Below are positions 1 through 10,445 of a stretch of 64,000 bases of DNA, piece by piece. Origin of the DNA: Corydoras sp. C115 (Eukaryota > Chordata > Actinopteri > Siluriformes > Callichthyidae); NCBI GenBank assembly GCA_019802505.1, contig JAFMOC010000023.1, positions 3,761,501 through 3,825,500 on the forward strand, in the 5' to 3' direction. Under the pieces are notes generated by a model. The model was not told the origin of the DNA. It worked only from the letters and a program-made list of their open reading frames with translations, and searched no databases. The position numbers and the translations under genes are program-made. The stretch's first letter is position 1. Each line of letters begins with the position of its first letter.

Positions 1-138
1 TACTAATAAATTTGGCCAAGCTGTGTGTGCACAGAATATGTAATATTCCTTACATCTAAATGAAGCTTTATTACTATTTTTTTTGGCTCACTGGCAGTGT
101 TTGTTCATAATGACTTGACTTTTTGCATTGTTCATCAG

Positions 139-254
139 TTATCAACGTACACTTAAAAGCAAGAAGAAAAAAGAGGGCAGATAATAAGATGCAAGAAAAC
201 CATGATGACAGCAATGACAATAGCATATCCTCAGATTCAGAAACTGGAGAACAG
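139..254 (+). CDS. Candidate internal exon of an unidentified host gene
   Basis: An acceptor (TTCATCAG) at 138 and a strong donor (CAG/GTAAGA) at 254 bound a 116-base open segment. It encodes a basic stretch (KARRKKRADNK) followed by a Ser/Asp/Asn-rich acidic stretch ending SDSETGEQ. It enters with two bases of a split codon and leaves in phase 0. Together with 869-1018 and possibly 4253-4365 it may be part of a multi-exon gene running on the + strand. The family is not recognised with certainty. It could also be a chance open segment. Confidence 0.3.
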
Positions 255-371
255 GTAAGATGTACATGAAATTGATCATCTGCTACTAAACAACTGCAGT
301 TAAATCACTCTCAGACAAAGGTGGACAGAAACTGGTAACATTTACTAAAATTAACTGTCATGATCGTAATG

Positions 372-660
372 GGCATGGGTGGCTTAGTGGTTAGCATGTT
401 CGCCTCCCCGTGTCCGCATGGGTTTCCTCCGGGTTCTCCGGTTTCCTCCCACAGTCCAAAAACATGGATCAAGTCAATTGAATTCTCAAAATTGCCCCAT
501 ATAGAGTGTGTCTGTGTGAGTGAGTGTGTGCCCAGTGATGGATTGGCGCCCTGTCCTGGGTCTATCTGCCCAGTGCCCGAGACGTTCTCCCCTGGATGGG
601 CATGGGGAACCCCACCGCGACCCTAATAGAGGATAAAGCGGATGATAATGAATGAATGAA
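372..660 (+). mobile_element. V-SINE-like tRNA-derived SINE, copy 1
   Basis: The copy starts with the tRNA-like head (GGCTTAGTGGTTAGCA), runs through the conserved central part (GGGTTTCCTCCGGGTTCTCC, then CACAGTCCAAAAACATGGA) and ends in an (ATGA)n tail. The B-box segment of the head is deleted. An 11-base target duplication, TGATCGTAATG, is seen at 361-371 and 661-671. The small ORFs inside it on both strands are repeat sequence, not genes. Confidence 0.88.
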
Positions 661-868
661 TGATCGTAATGCTGATGAAAAGTAAGAGAAAATAAGAAAT
701 AACATTCCACCCATAATTGTATCTTTTGGTCTTAAACATGAATGTTTTAAGTGTTTATTGAAGTGATAAATCTGCAAAGACCATAATAGGACCATGTTTT
801 AAAAATTGTAATTTGAAAATGACAGAAAATGCAATTTTTTCTTGACCCCCCACAATGCACCTGGCCAG

Positions 869-1018
869 TTTTTAGCTAGCTCCCCCATTGAGATTACTGA
901 CACAGTAACCCTACCTACTGACTTTTTATTCGATGACCCAGAGATCCAGATTGGCAATTTCGGTGTTGGCAACAGTTGCGATCTCCATTCTACCCTCTCA
1001 TGGAATTCTCTGAATGAG
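869..1018 (+). CDS. Candidate internal exon of an unidentified host gene
   Basis: The segment is 150 bases, flanked by an acceptor (CTGGCCAG) and a weak donor (GAG/GTTTGT), and has phase 0 at both ends, matching the end phase of the candidate exon at 139-254. It encodes an acidic peptide containing LPTDFLFDDPEIQIGNF and then a Ser/Asn-rich end. No repeat family explains it. I cannot name the protein. Confidence 0.3.
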
Positions 1019-1075
1019 GTTTGTTAACATCTTTCATTTCAGATAAATCCCATGCATATTTAACATTCATTCCTT

Positions 1076-1109
1076 ATAATAATAATAATGATGATAAAAA
1101 AAGATAATA

Positions 1110-1146
<37 letters not shown>

Positions 1147-1147
1147 T
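1076..1147. repeat. (AAT)n microsatellite
   Basis: An impure run of AAT/ATA triplets with a short interruption (GATGATAAAAAAAG). Confidence 0.9.
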
Positions 1148-1149
1148 TA

Positions 1150-1888
1150 ATTGTTAATATTATTGTTGTTATTATTATTGCTGTTGTTGTTGTAGCTCCA
1201 TAATACTTTACTGTGACTCCCTTTGGAAAGTGCAGTTATGGCTTATTTATTATTATAAAATGGGTGGTTTTAGTTCTTAAAACAGATTAGCTGAGCTGTT
1301 TGTTCAGCTGTGACATTATTGACAATAAGACACACCTCTGACTGCTTCAAAATGTATTTGAAAAACTGCATTCTGTAATTTTTTGATCTGTAAGTATTTC
1401 ATTGCTAACAGGTTTCTGGTTTCTCTAACAATCAGGGTTCACTTTAAAAACGGACTAGATCACGTTGTGGAAGACCAGATTATTAACAATTCAAACCTTT
1501 TTTATTATAGTCTGTTTGTAAGTGTTTTGTAGAAGCAATAATGCACTCACAGAAAAGAAATATAAATCACAGAAAAATAAATCACAGAAAAGAGGTGAAA
1601 CTCTATGCCGCTTCATGTCAGGCCTAACAATACTTCTTTTTAATTCACAATAATGCCATGCCCTCTCATACCTTATTGCTTTATTAAAAATATACAGATT
1701 AATATGAACAACAAGCCAATTCCCAATGAGTACTAAGCCTGTTTTTGTTAGAAAAAAAACAGTTTTCTGTAATTTGGACACCAGATTGCTTTTTCCAAAG
1801 CGTCTGACAAATGAGAACACCACAAGTCAGAAGAGAAAACCAATCTATACTGTAAATTCATCAAACCTGATTGTTATTCGAAGCTGCG
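1150..1888. other. No gene recognised
   Basis: AT-rich sequence with short ORFs only. Nothing here resembles a known exon or a dated repeat copy. It would be intron sequence if the candidate exons on either side are real. Confidence 0.5.
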
Positions 1889-1894
1889 CCCCCC

Positions 1895-1925
<31 letters not shown>
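1889..1925. repeat. C14-T23 homopolymer tract at the LINE end
   Basis: On the + strand 14 C are followed by 23 T. On the LINE strand this is an A tract followed by a G tract, joined directly to the truncated RT frame. Confidence 0.9.
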
Positions 1926-3955
1926 ACAACAGGTAGCTTGGGCTGGTTAAACACAAGTCGGGCTGCAGAGTTTTGAATTAGTTGAAGAGGTCTGATTGTG
2001 GAAGCTGGGATACCGGCAAGTAGCGCATTACAATAATCAAGCCGGGATAAGACTAGGGCTTGAACAAGCAGTTGGGTAGCATGTTCAGTCAAGAATTGTC
2101 TGATCTTCCTTATGTTGTAGAGAAGGAATCTACAAGAACGGGCGGTTTTGATAACATGATCAGAGAGTTTAAGGTGGGAGTCTATTGTGAACCCAAGGTT
2201 CCGGACCGAATCGGTTGGGGAGATTGTGGAGCCATCAATTTGGAAGGTCAGGTTGTAATGGATTGAGGGTTTAGCTGGGATAATGAGAAGCTCTGATTTT
2301 TCTAAGTTTAATTTGAGATGACGGGCCTTCATCCAGACAGATATGTCGGTGAGGCACGCAGATACCCGATTTGAGATGGTGGTGTCATCAAGGGCAAAAG
2401 ACAGATGAAGTTGAGTGTCATCAGCATAGCAGTGGTAAGAGAAACCATGCGCCTGGATGACTGTGCCTAGTGATGTCATGTAAAGTGAGAAGAGGAGAGA
2501 ACCAAGTACAGAGCCCTGAGGCACACCCGTGCATACTTGGTGAGATTTAGAGATCTCCCCATTCCATGACACTTTGAAGGTCCTTCCTGTGAGATAGGAT
2601 CGAAACCATTCAAGTGTCGTGCAAGAAAAGCCTAATTCAGCTAGAGTGGACAGTAGAATATGATGATTTACTGTATCAAAAGCTGCAGAAAGGTCTAACA
2701 AAATGAGGACCGAGGATTGAGATTTGGCTTTGGCAGATTTAAGTGAGTCAATTACAGAGAGCAATGCTGTCTCCGTGGAGTGACCACATCTAAAACCGGA
2801 TTGATTGGGATCAAGGAGATTATTCTGATTAAGAAATTTGGAGACCTGTGTGGATACCACCCGTTCAAGTGTCTTAGACAGGAAAGGTAAAAGAGAAACA
2901 GGTCTGTAGCTCTCGACCAAATTTGGGTTGAGCATAGGTTTTTTGAGTAGGGGTTTGACTATGGCCTGTTTGAAACAATTTGGAAAAGTCCCAGACGTGA
3001 TAGAGGAGTTAATGATGTGTGTGAGAGCTGGTGTGATGGAGGAGGCAATGGACTGAAGAAGGTGGGATGGGATGGAATCAAGGGGGCAAGTAGTTGGGTT
3101 ACTGGAAAGAAGAATTTTGCAAATGTCAGATTCTGTGACAGGGGAGAAGGAGGAGAGGGTTGGAAGGCTGGATGTGTGAGATGTAGTGTTGTGGAAATGG
3201 TGAGTATGAAAGAGTTTGCTGATGCCCTCAATCTTTTCTGTGAAAAAGGTTGCAAAGACATCAGCTGACAGAGAAGTGTTAGGAGGGGGAGAGGGAGGAG
3301 TTAGTAGGGAGTTGAAAGTACTGAATAAGGTGCGGGCATCTGAGATGCATGTTACCTTGGACTGAAAGAACAAGGATTTAGCAGCAGTTACATCCTTCGA
3401 GAAAGTGGCAAGTGAGGACTGGTATGTTTTTAAGTCTGAAGACAGACCAGACTTACGCCATTTTCTTTCGGCGGAACGAAGAGAAGTACGTTGCTTCCGA
3501 AGCGTCTCCGTGAGCCAGGGACTGGACGGAGAACTATGTGTTTTCCTGGTGGATTTTGGACAGACCTGATCAAGACATGAAGCCAAGGTGGAGCAGAATG
3601 TGCTTGATGCAGTGTTGGTGTCAAGGGTTAAGAATTTACTGATGCTAGGAAGGGCATCTGTAACCAAGTCGGCAAAGAGTGTGTTAGAGAGAGCACTAAG
3701 ATTGTGACGTACCTGAGGTGTTTTACTGATGATCACGGGAGAAGGTGGAAGAGAGACAGAGGACTGTATGAAGAAGTGGTCTGATTCATGAAGTGGAGTG
3801 ATGTGTATGTCTGAAGAGAGACATGAGCGCATCATGATGAGGTTGAGCTGGTTGCCAGCCCGGTGGGTAGCTGAGGTGCGGAGTAGATGGAGGTCCAGGC
3901 TGGAGATGAGATCAAGAAACTCAAACTTGTTAAATAAAACAATAATTTTTTTTGT
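1926..3955 (-). mobile_element. L2-type LINE, truncated at both ends, with a long open RT reading frame
   Basis: Read on the - strand, about 680 codons are open without a break. The order is the end of an endonuclease domain (SATHRAGNQL, then LHESDHF), a linker, and a reverse transcriptase with motif A (LLDLSAAFDTVNH), motif B (GVPQGSVLG) and motif C (YADDTQL), then the thumb. The wording is that of the L2 branch of the CR1 group in fish. The 5' side is lost, where a microsatellite begins. The 3' side stops inside the RT C-terminus at a run of A and then G (- strand), so the usual L2 3'UTR is missing. It encodes a target-primed reverse transcriptase, but this copy cannot be complete. Confidence 0.88.
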
Positions 3956-3967
3956 GAAATAACCATT

Positions 3968-3971
3968 GTTT

Positions 3972-4068
<97 letters not shown>

Positions 4069-4071
4069 CTG

Positions 4072-4117
<46 letters not shown>
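3968..4117. repeat. Compound (CA)n(TA)n(GA)n microsatellite
   Basis: About 50 bases of CA repeats pass into TA repeats and then into AG repeats. The ORF across it is repeat read-through. Confidence 0.95.
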
Positions 4118-4121
<4 letters not shown>

Positions 4122-4252
4122 TATTTAATTAATTCTAGATTATATATGCACTAATGTCTTTATGTACTTTTGCATGAAGTGTAATATTTGTATTTTAGGA
4201 TGAGCAGACTGATCCACCTCACCTCTTGATGTTCTGTCTATGACATTTCCAG

Positions 4253-4365
4253 TTGCGGCTTTGGATGAAACAGCAAATGTAAAAGAGTTCAGGAAAGTTA
4301 AGATAAGACGAGTAAATGTTATGCAAGACATGTTGGATATTATAATGGAGCTTAATATTCTTGAT
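4253..4365 (+). CDS. Candidate exon resembling the start of a fish HECT-like domain
   Basis: After an acceptor (ACATTTCCAG) the frame encodes FRKVKIRRVNVMQDMLDII and ends at a possible donor (GAT/GTAACC). The pattern of basic residues followed by RVNVMQDML is reminiscent of the N-terminal edge of HECT-like (G2E3-related) proteins that are abundant in fish. That comparison is from memory and weak. Ten bases further on the sequence turns into retroelement sequence, so the gene, if real, may be broken here. Confidence 0.3.
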
Positions 4366-4375
4366 GTAACCGCGG

Positions 4376-4600
4376 AGGCAAGACGCAGCGTGTGCACGGC
4401 GCAGCTGCTGAGCTTGATACGTGCGCTGCAGGGCAGTCACGTGACGTGTCCGCGCCGGACCGCGCCGTGTTTGGGTCGCGCTGCGAGGAGGCGGTACCGG
4501 AGCCACCGCTCCAGTGTGTAAGTGTGAATACATGTGGCGTGAGTGTGGTGAACACCCGTCTCAATGTTTCAATGTTTAACATTGAAAATGTTAAACAGAT
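4376..4600 (+). mobile_element. Fragment related to the ORF of the non-autonomous LTR element at 55,705
   Basis: From AAGACGCAGCG onward this matches 56,478-56,610, for example GGGCAGTCACGTGACG, CGCGCCGTGT and GGCGGTACCGGAGCCA with scattered changes. In the same frame both encode CAAGQSRD, APDRAV, GSRCE and AVPEP. No LTR is seen next to it, so it is an isolated internal fragment or a shared captured sequence. Confidence 0.7.
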
Positions 4601-4606
4601 GTACAG

Positions 4607-7600
4607 AATCAGAATCAGAATCAGGTTTATTCGTCACATGCGTAGATATACATGGTACAGCCAGCAGTGAAATTCTTTATCTGACCTCTCCACAGAAAGT
4701 TTAAAGAAGAATAAAGATAAAAATAAAGATAAAATAAAATTTAACTCTGTATATACACTGTGCAATGGAATTATAATGGAAATTATAAATGGAATTATAA
4801 AGTGGGTTGTGCTTTAGTGCAAATATTGCAGTGCAGGGTTAAAAGTTATTTTAGACATGAAAGTGTTGTGGGTGGGATTATGTCCGTTTAGTCCTGGTTC
4901 AGGGTCCGAATCGCCGTTGGGAAGAAGCTCCTCCTCATCCTCTCTGTGTTTGCCTTCAGGAGACGAAAACGCCGTCCTGATGGCAACAGAGTGAAGAGCT
5001 TGTTGTCAGGATGACTGAAGTCTTCCACAATCTTTTTGGCTTTGGACCGGCACCGCTTCCTGTAGATGGTCTGGAGGTCTGGAAGTGCTACTCGGATGGT
5101 GCGTTCGGCCGAACGTACCACCCTTTGTAGTGACCGTCTGTCCAGATGGGTGCTGTTCCCGAACCAGGTTATGATGTTCCCTGTGAGGATGCTTTCGACG
5201 GTGCAGGAGTAGAAGTTCTGCAGGACCTTGGAGGGCAGCCTGAAGTCTCGTAAACGTCGAAGGTGGTAGAGACGCTGACGAGCCTTCTTTGCCAGTTTGT
5301 TAATGTGGCAGGACCAAGATAGGTCCTGCGCGATGTGAACTCCAAGGTACTTGAAGTTGTCTACTCTTTCTACTGCAGCGCCGTTGATCCTCACAGGGCG
5401 GAAGCTCCTCGTCTGTTTCCTGCTGTAGTCCACTATCAGCTCCTTAGTTTTGCTGACGTTCAGTTGAAGATTATTATCCTGGCACCAGGTCTCCAGGTGA
5501 ATAATCTCCTCCATGTAGGCCCGCTCATCGTTGTTGGAGATCAGGCCTACAACAACGGTGTCGTCAGCAAACTTGATGATAGTTGTGGAGCTGGAGGTGG
5601 CCACGCAGTCATAGGTGTATAATGAGTACAGCAAAGGACTCAAAACACACCCCTGAGGAGCCCCAATGCTGAGAGTGAGGGGGGTGGAAAGATGCTTGCC
5701 AACCCGCACTGCCTGCCGTCTGTCCGTGAGAAAACTGGAGATCCAATGACACAGGGATGGGTGAAGTCCCAGATTCTCCAGCTTGGTGTTGAGAGTGGAA
5801 GGGATAATAGTGTTGAATGCTGAACTATAGTCCACGAACAGCATTCTAACATAATTATTCCTCCCAGTGTCCAGGTGAGACAGGGCAGAGTGAAGCAGGT
5901 GTGAGATGGCATCATCCGTGGAGCGGTTATGGCGGTAGGCGAACTGTAGGGGGTCTAAGGAGTCCGGAAGTGAAGAAGTGATGAAGCCTCTGATCAGTTT
6001 TTCAAAGCACTTCATCACAACTGATGTTAGGGCTACAGGGCGGTAATCATTCAGGCAGGCTGGCTGAGATGTCTTCGGAACCGGGACAATGACAGACTGT
6101 TTAAAGCACGATGGTACGACGCCCAGTGACAGAGAGAGATTAAAAATCCTGGTGAATACCGGAGCAAGTTGGGATGCGCAGGTTTTCAGGACACGCCCGC
6201 ATATCCCGTCTGGTCCTGCAGCTTTCCTGATATTTCCTGACGTCACTCTCCGAGATGACGAGTGGCGGCTGTTCTTCGCGAAGGTCTGCGCATGCGCGGC
6301 CAGCTGCGCAGCGAGCCGTGTTGGATGGAGCGCCGAAGCGAGCATAAAAGTTATTTAGCTCGCTCGCCAGCGTCCCATCTGCACTCGTTAAACCGTAGGG
6401 TGTGCTTTTATAGTCCGTCACTGTCCGCAGTCCCTGCCATAAAGATCTAGAGTCACGCTGCTGGAACTGTGACTCTAGTTTCTCGGCATAGCGCTGTTTT
6501 GCCTGTCGTACCGCCCTGCGTACTCCGTATGACGCGGCTTTGTATTCCTCCATGCCGCTGCCGATAAGTCTAGAGTTATATGCAGCTGTACGAGCTTTCA
6601 AAGCATCACGGACAGATGTATCCATCCATGGCTTCTGGTTGGGAAACGTCCTGACGGTGATTCTAGGAACCGTGTCATTAACCAGCTTCCCAACGAAGCT
6701 CACTACAGAGTCCGCAAACAGACTGACGTCATCAGCACAGCTGGTTTGGAACATGTCCCAATCCGCGTCATCCAGAGCGTCTTGCAGGGTGTCCACCGAT
6801 TGGTCGGTCCAACGCGGCACCTCCCTCTGAGCCACGACTTCCTGTTTCAGTCTTTGTTTATATTTTGGCATCAGAAAGATGGCGGCATGGTCGGACTTCC
6901 CAAACGGTGGATGAGCCTGAGCCCTGTAACTGTTCCTAATCATGGTGTAACAATGATCCAGTGTCCGGTTGCCTCTGGTTGGGCAGCTGATGTGCTGATG
7001 AAACTCCGGTGCTGCGCGTCTGAGGTTAGCGCTGTTGAAATCGCCAACGACGATAAGCGCGGCGTCCCGGTGTTGAGTTTGGAACTGTGTGAGCGCGTCA
7101 TGAAGCTCACACAGCGTGGTGTCCGTGTTGGCCTGGGGTGGAATGTAGACTGTGGTAACGATGACCGAAGTAAATTCCCGAGGAAGATAGAAGGGACGAA
7201 ACTTGAGTGCGAGCAGTTCCAGGTTCGGTGTACAGGAGCGTGTCAGTGTAACAACACCGGTGTTGTTGCACCAGCGATTGTTTACAAAAACACAAACTCC
7301 ACCACCTTTAGACTTCCCCGAGTCCACAGTTCTGTCCATACGGTGCACTGTGAAGTTCCCGGACGGCAAGATGGCGTGGTCCGGTACCGCTGGGTTCAGC
7401 CATGTCTCGGTGAAGCAGAGAAGGTTGCAGTCTCTAATGTCCCTCTGGAACTTAACTCTCGCCCGAAGGTCGTCCAGTTTATTCTCCAGAGACTGGACGT
7501 TGGCTAGCAGGATACTAGGTAAGGGTGAGCCCTGACCCTCAGCCTGTTCCTGATGCCCGCTCTTTTCCCTCGGGGTCGTCTCTTTTTGTCGCGTCCATTG

Positions 7601-7832
7601 TTCTCCCTCAGAATTTCCCTCGGCCAGTTCGGATTTGGAGTTAAAAAAGTCGTGAGGTGAGTGGATTGTAAATTAATAGAAACAAGAGTGTCTCTATCAT
7701 ATGTAATGCGTGCCGTGGTGAAAAGAAAAAGAGTCTAAAAGTATTATAAATAAGAAAAATAAACAAAATAAGGTAGAAGGGTTGTGGAGAAGTCGTGACG
7801 GCAGCCGACCTCACCGGCGCCATCTTGGAAAA
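4607..7832 (-). mobile_element. Full-length Rex1/jockey-like LINE inserted in the Tc1 left repeat
   Basis: On the - strand the element begins at 7,832 with a 5'UTR containing CCAAGATGGCG, a YY1-type site often found at LINE 5' ends. It continues with an endonuclease/RT frame and ends in a (GATTCT)n tail at 4,607. The fish Rex1-Babar group of the CR1/jockey branch fits best, from RT wording alone. Only AG could be shared at the two junctions, so no long target duplication is visible. Confidence 0.85.
4888..7560 (-). pseudogene. LINE ORF2: endonuclease plus reverse transcriptase, frameshifted
   Basis: The endonuclease part (about 7,560-6,240) is open upstream of any good ATG. It shows NLLCFTETWL, the catalytic VVGDFN, and the terminal GKSDH. 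The reverse transcriptase (6,240-4,888) shows PVALTSVVMKCFEKLI, motif A FVDYSSAFNT, motif B GAPQGCVLSPLL and motif C FADDT, and ends with a normal stop. Between the two, near 6,220-6,240, the frame changes and a few conserved residues are missing (SDVRK is followed too soon by IRKAAGPDGI). One frameshift therefore separates two otherwise intact halves, and the copy should not make a full ORF2 protein. Confidence 0.88.
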
Positions 7833-8057
7833 AGTGGGTTGCAAAAGTATTCATACCCCTTGAACTTTTCCATATTTTGTCACATTACAACCACAAACAT
7901 AAATATATTTCACTGGAATTTAATGTGAAAGACCAACACAAAGTGGTATACAATTGTGAAGTGGAAGGAAAATTATACATGAATCAACATTTTTTTTACA
8001 AATAAAAAACTGAAAACTGCGACGTGCAAAAGTATTCAGCCCCCTTTTCCCTGAGTG
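7833..8057 (+). repeat. Left terminal inverted repeat of Tc1-like element
   Basis: Outer direct repeat GCAAAAGTATTCATACCCC near 7,841, inner one GCAAAAGTATTCAGCCCCC near 8,026. Both are mirrored in 9,220-9,436. Its outer edge is cut by the LINE. Confidence 0.88.
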
Positions 8058-8202
8058 CAACCAATTGCATTCAGAAGTTGCCTGATGAGTGCTAATGACT
8101 CAAAAGGGTCCACCTGTGTGTAATCTAATCTCAGTACAAATACAGCTGCTCCGTGACGGCCTCAGATGTTGATTAAGAGAATATTGGGGAGCAAACAGCA
8201 TC

Positions 8203-9219
8203 ATGAAGTCCAAAGAACACACCAGACAGGTTAGGAATATGGTTTTGGAGAAGTTTAAAGCAGGCTTAGGTTATAAAAAGATTTCCAAAGCTTTGAACAT
8301 CTCACGGAGCACTGTTCAATCCGTCATCCGGAAATGGAAAGAGTATGGCACCACAGTAAACCTGCCAAGACAAGGCCGTCCACCTAAACTTACAGGCCGA
8401 ACAAGGAGATCACTGATCAGAGAGGCAGCCAAGAGGCCCATGGTGACTCTGGATGAAATGCAGAGAGCCACAGCTCAGGTGGGGGAAACTGTCCACAGGA
8501 CAACAATTAGTCGTGCACTACACAAATGTGGTCTTTATGGAAGAGTGGCAAGGAGAAAGCCATTGTTAAAAGAAAACCATAAGAAGTCCCGTTTGCAGTT
8601 TGCCAGAAGCCATGTTGAGGACACAGCAAACATGTGGAAGAAGGTGCTTTGGTCAGACGAGACCAAAATTGAACTTTTTGGCCACAATGCAAACTATGTG
8701 TGGCGGAGAAATAACACTGCACATCACTCTGAAAACACCATCCCCACTGTCAAATATGGTGGTGGCAGCATCATGCTCTGGGGGTGCTTCTCTTCAGCAG
8801 GGACCGGGAAGTTGGTCAAAGTTGATGGGAAGATGGATGGAGCCAAATACAGGGCAATCTTGGAAGAAAACCTGTTGGAGTCAGCAAAAGATTTGAGACT
8901 GGAGCGGAGGTTCACCTTCCAGCAGGACAACGACCCTAAACATAAAGCCAGAGCTACAATGGAGTGGTTTAAAAAAAAGAATATTCATGTGTTAGAATGG
9001 CCCAGTCAAAGTCCAGACCTAAACCCAATTGAGAATTTGTGGCAAGATCTCAAAACTGCTGTTCACAAACGCTCTCCATCCAATCTGACTGAGCTTGAGC
9101 TGTTTTGCAAGGAGGAATGGGCAAGAATTTCAGTAACTAGATGTGCAAAGCTGGTGGAGACATACCCTAAAAGACTTGCAGCTGTAATTGCAGCAAAAGG
9201 TGGCTCCACAAAGTATTGA
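8203..9219 (+). CDS. Tc1/mariner transposase, apparently intact
   Basis: 338 codons with no stop or frameshift, the usual length for fish Tc1 transposases. The N-terminal third is a paired-type DNA-binding domain with two helix-turn-helix units (ISKALNISRSTVQSVIRKW, then a second near residues 80-110) and a GRPPK basic hinge. The catalytic core has WSDETK, QQDNDPKH and PDLNPIENLW, giving D152, D242 and E277 by my count, with 34 residues between the last two (DD34E). The Gly-rich box YGGGSIMLWG is present. It would cut and paste elements with this inverted repeat at TA sites. Its own element carries a LINE in one repeat, so the element is probably immobile even if the enzyme is sound. Confidence 0.93.
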   Translation: MKSKEHTRQVRNMVLEKFKAGLGYKKISKALNISRSTVQSVIRKWKEYGTTVNLPRQGRPPKLTGRTRRSLIREAAKRPMVTLDEMQRATAQVGETVHRTTISRALHKCGLYGRVARRKPLLKENHKKSRLQFARSHVEDTANMWKKVLWSDETKIELFGHNANYVWRRNNTAHHSENTIPTVKYGGGSIMLWGCFSSAGTGKLVKVDGKMDGAKYRAILEENLLESAKDLRLERRFTFQQDNDPKHKARATMEWFKKKNIHVLEWPSQSPDLNPIENLWQDLKTAVHKRSPSNLTELELFCKEEWARISVTRCAKLVETYPKRLAAVIAAKGGSTKY

Positions 9220-9436
9220 CTCAGGGGGGCTGAATACTTTTGCACGTCGCACTTTTCAGTTTTTTATTTGTAAAAAAATGTTGATTCATGTATAATTTTC
9301 CTTCCACTTCACAATTGTATACCACTTTGTGTTGGTCTTTCACATTAAATTCCAGTGAAATATATTTATGTTTGTGGTTGTAATGTGACAAAATATGGAA
9401 AAGTTCAAGGGGTATGAATACTTTTGCAACCCACTG
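9220..9436 (+). repeat. Right terminal inverted repeat of Tc1-like element
   Basis: Starts just after the transposase stop and ends with GCAACCCACTG, followed by the TA target duplication at 9,437-9,438. Confidence 0.9.
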
Positions 9437-9591
9437 TAGTTGTGAATATTGTACATATCTTTAAGATATTTCAATATTGGGACAAAATGTTTTTTTTTTT
9501 ACTTTTCAAAAGTTGTTATTATAGAACACACAAACATTTATATCTAAGTGTTTAAAAAAGGCTTTTAATACTTTATTTTCTGTTACAAAAT

Positions 9592-9594
<3 letters not shown>

Positions 9595-9657
<63 letters not shown>

Positions 9658-9988
9658 ATATTTATATTTATATATATAAATTCATTCATTCATTATCTTC
9701 CGCTTTATCCTATATTAAGGTCGCGGGGTGGTTCCCCATGCCCATCCAGGGGAGAACGTTTTGGGCGCTGGGCAGATACACCCAGGACAGGGCGCCAATC
9801 TATCGCTGGGCACACACTCACACACACAGACACGCACACAAACACACTGTACATGGGGCAATTTGGAGAACCCGGAGGAAACCCACGCGGACACGGGAGA
9901 ACATGGAAACTCCACCCAGATGGGGATTCGAACCGGGAATCCCTAGTGCTAAGAGGCGAATGTGCTAACCACTAAGCCACCGTGCCGC

Positions 9989-10056
<68 letters not shown>
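9595..10056 (-). mobile_element. V-SINE-like SINE, copy 2, inside a (TA)n microsatellite
   Basis: A long TA array (9,595-9,657) is followed on the - strand by a full SINE at 9,681-9,990, with the (GAAT)n tail on the left and the tRNA-like head GGCGGCACGGTGGCTTAGTG on the right. TA repeats then resume to 10,056. The B box GGTTCGAATCCCC and the V-SINE centre are present. Confidence 0.87.
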
Positions 10057-10059
<3 letters not shown>

Positions 10060-10077
10060 CATTTGTTTAAATGCACA

Positions 10078-10440
10078 GTAGGAATTAAAAGTTTGGACAT
10101 GCCCCCTTCTTGCTCCATTGTCTATTTCCTCCACCTACCATATAGATGGACCATATAGATTTTACAATTACAGGCTGTAGTCCATCTGTGTTCTTGTTTT
10201 TTTTTATTTACTGTTGGTTCTCTTTTCTCTATTGGTCAGGACCATCACAGAACAGTTAAAATTTGTGTGGTGTAGTGTTTATTGTGAGTTTTAATGGGTT
10301 AGGAATAATACACCAACCAAATAATACCTGCTCTGTGATGCTAATATCGGGGTCCTGACTATTAGAGAACAGAGTAAAGGGGACTAACATAGTATGTGCT
10401 TTAGTCCACATATAGATGGACTACAATCTGTAATTGCAGA
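10078..10440. mobile_element. MITE-like element, left part, split by the gypsy insertion
   Basis: Inverted arms at 10,162-10,187 (ACAATTACAGGCTGTAGTCC) and 10,414-10,436 (GGACTACAATCTGTAATTG) face each other. An outer pair is also suggested: AAAAGTTTGGACATGC at about 10,088 and its inverted counterpart at about 16,540-16,560, beyond the gypsy element. The family is not recognised. Confidence 0.5.
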
Positions 10441-10445
10441 ACAAC

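Larger units (their letters stand above)
4602..9438 (+). mobile_element. Tc1-like transposon (TIR about 220 bp) interrupted by a LINE
   Basis: The right end (9,220-9,436) reads CTTTTGCAACCCACTG followed by TA. The left inverted repeat (7,833-8,057) lacks its outermost bases. Those bases, TACAG, are found at 4,602-4,606 on the other side of the inserted LINE. Each repeat carries an outer and an inner copy of GCAAAAGTATTCA, the IR/DR arrangement of the Sleeping Beauty type. Removing the insertions leaves one TA target site between ACAGATG and GTTGTGAA. Confidence 0.87.

Noticed and set aside
360..795. ORFs of 74-88 codons on both strands
   Set aside because: They lie in the SINE at 372-660; the same peptides recur at other SINE copies.
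3966..4154. 62-codon ORF beginning MFTHTHTQTHTH
   Set aside because: Read-through of CA/TA/GA microsatellites.
6746..7507. 253-codon + strand ORF
   Set aside because: Antisense to the endonuclease frame of the LINE; no domain of its own.
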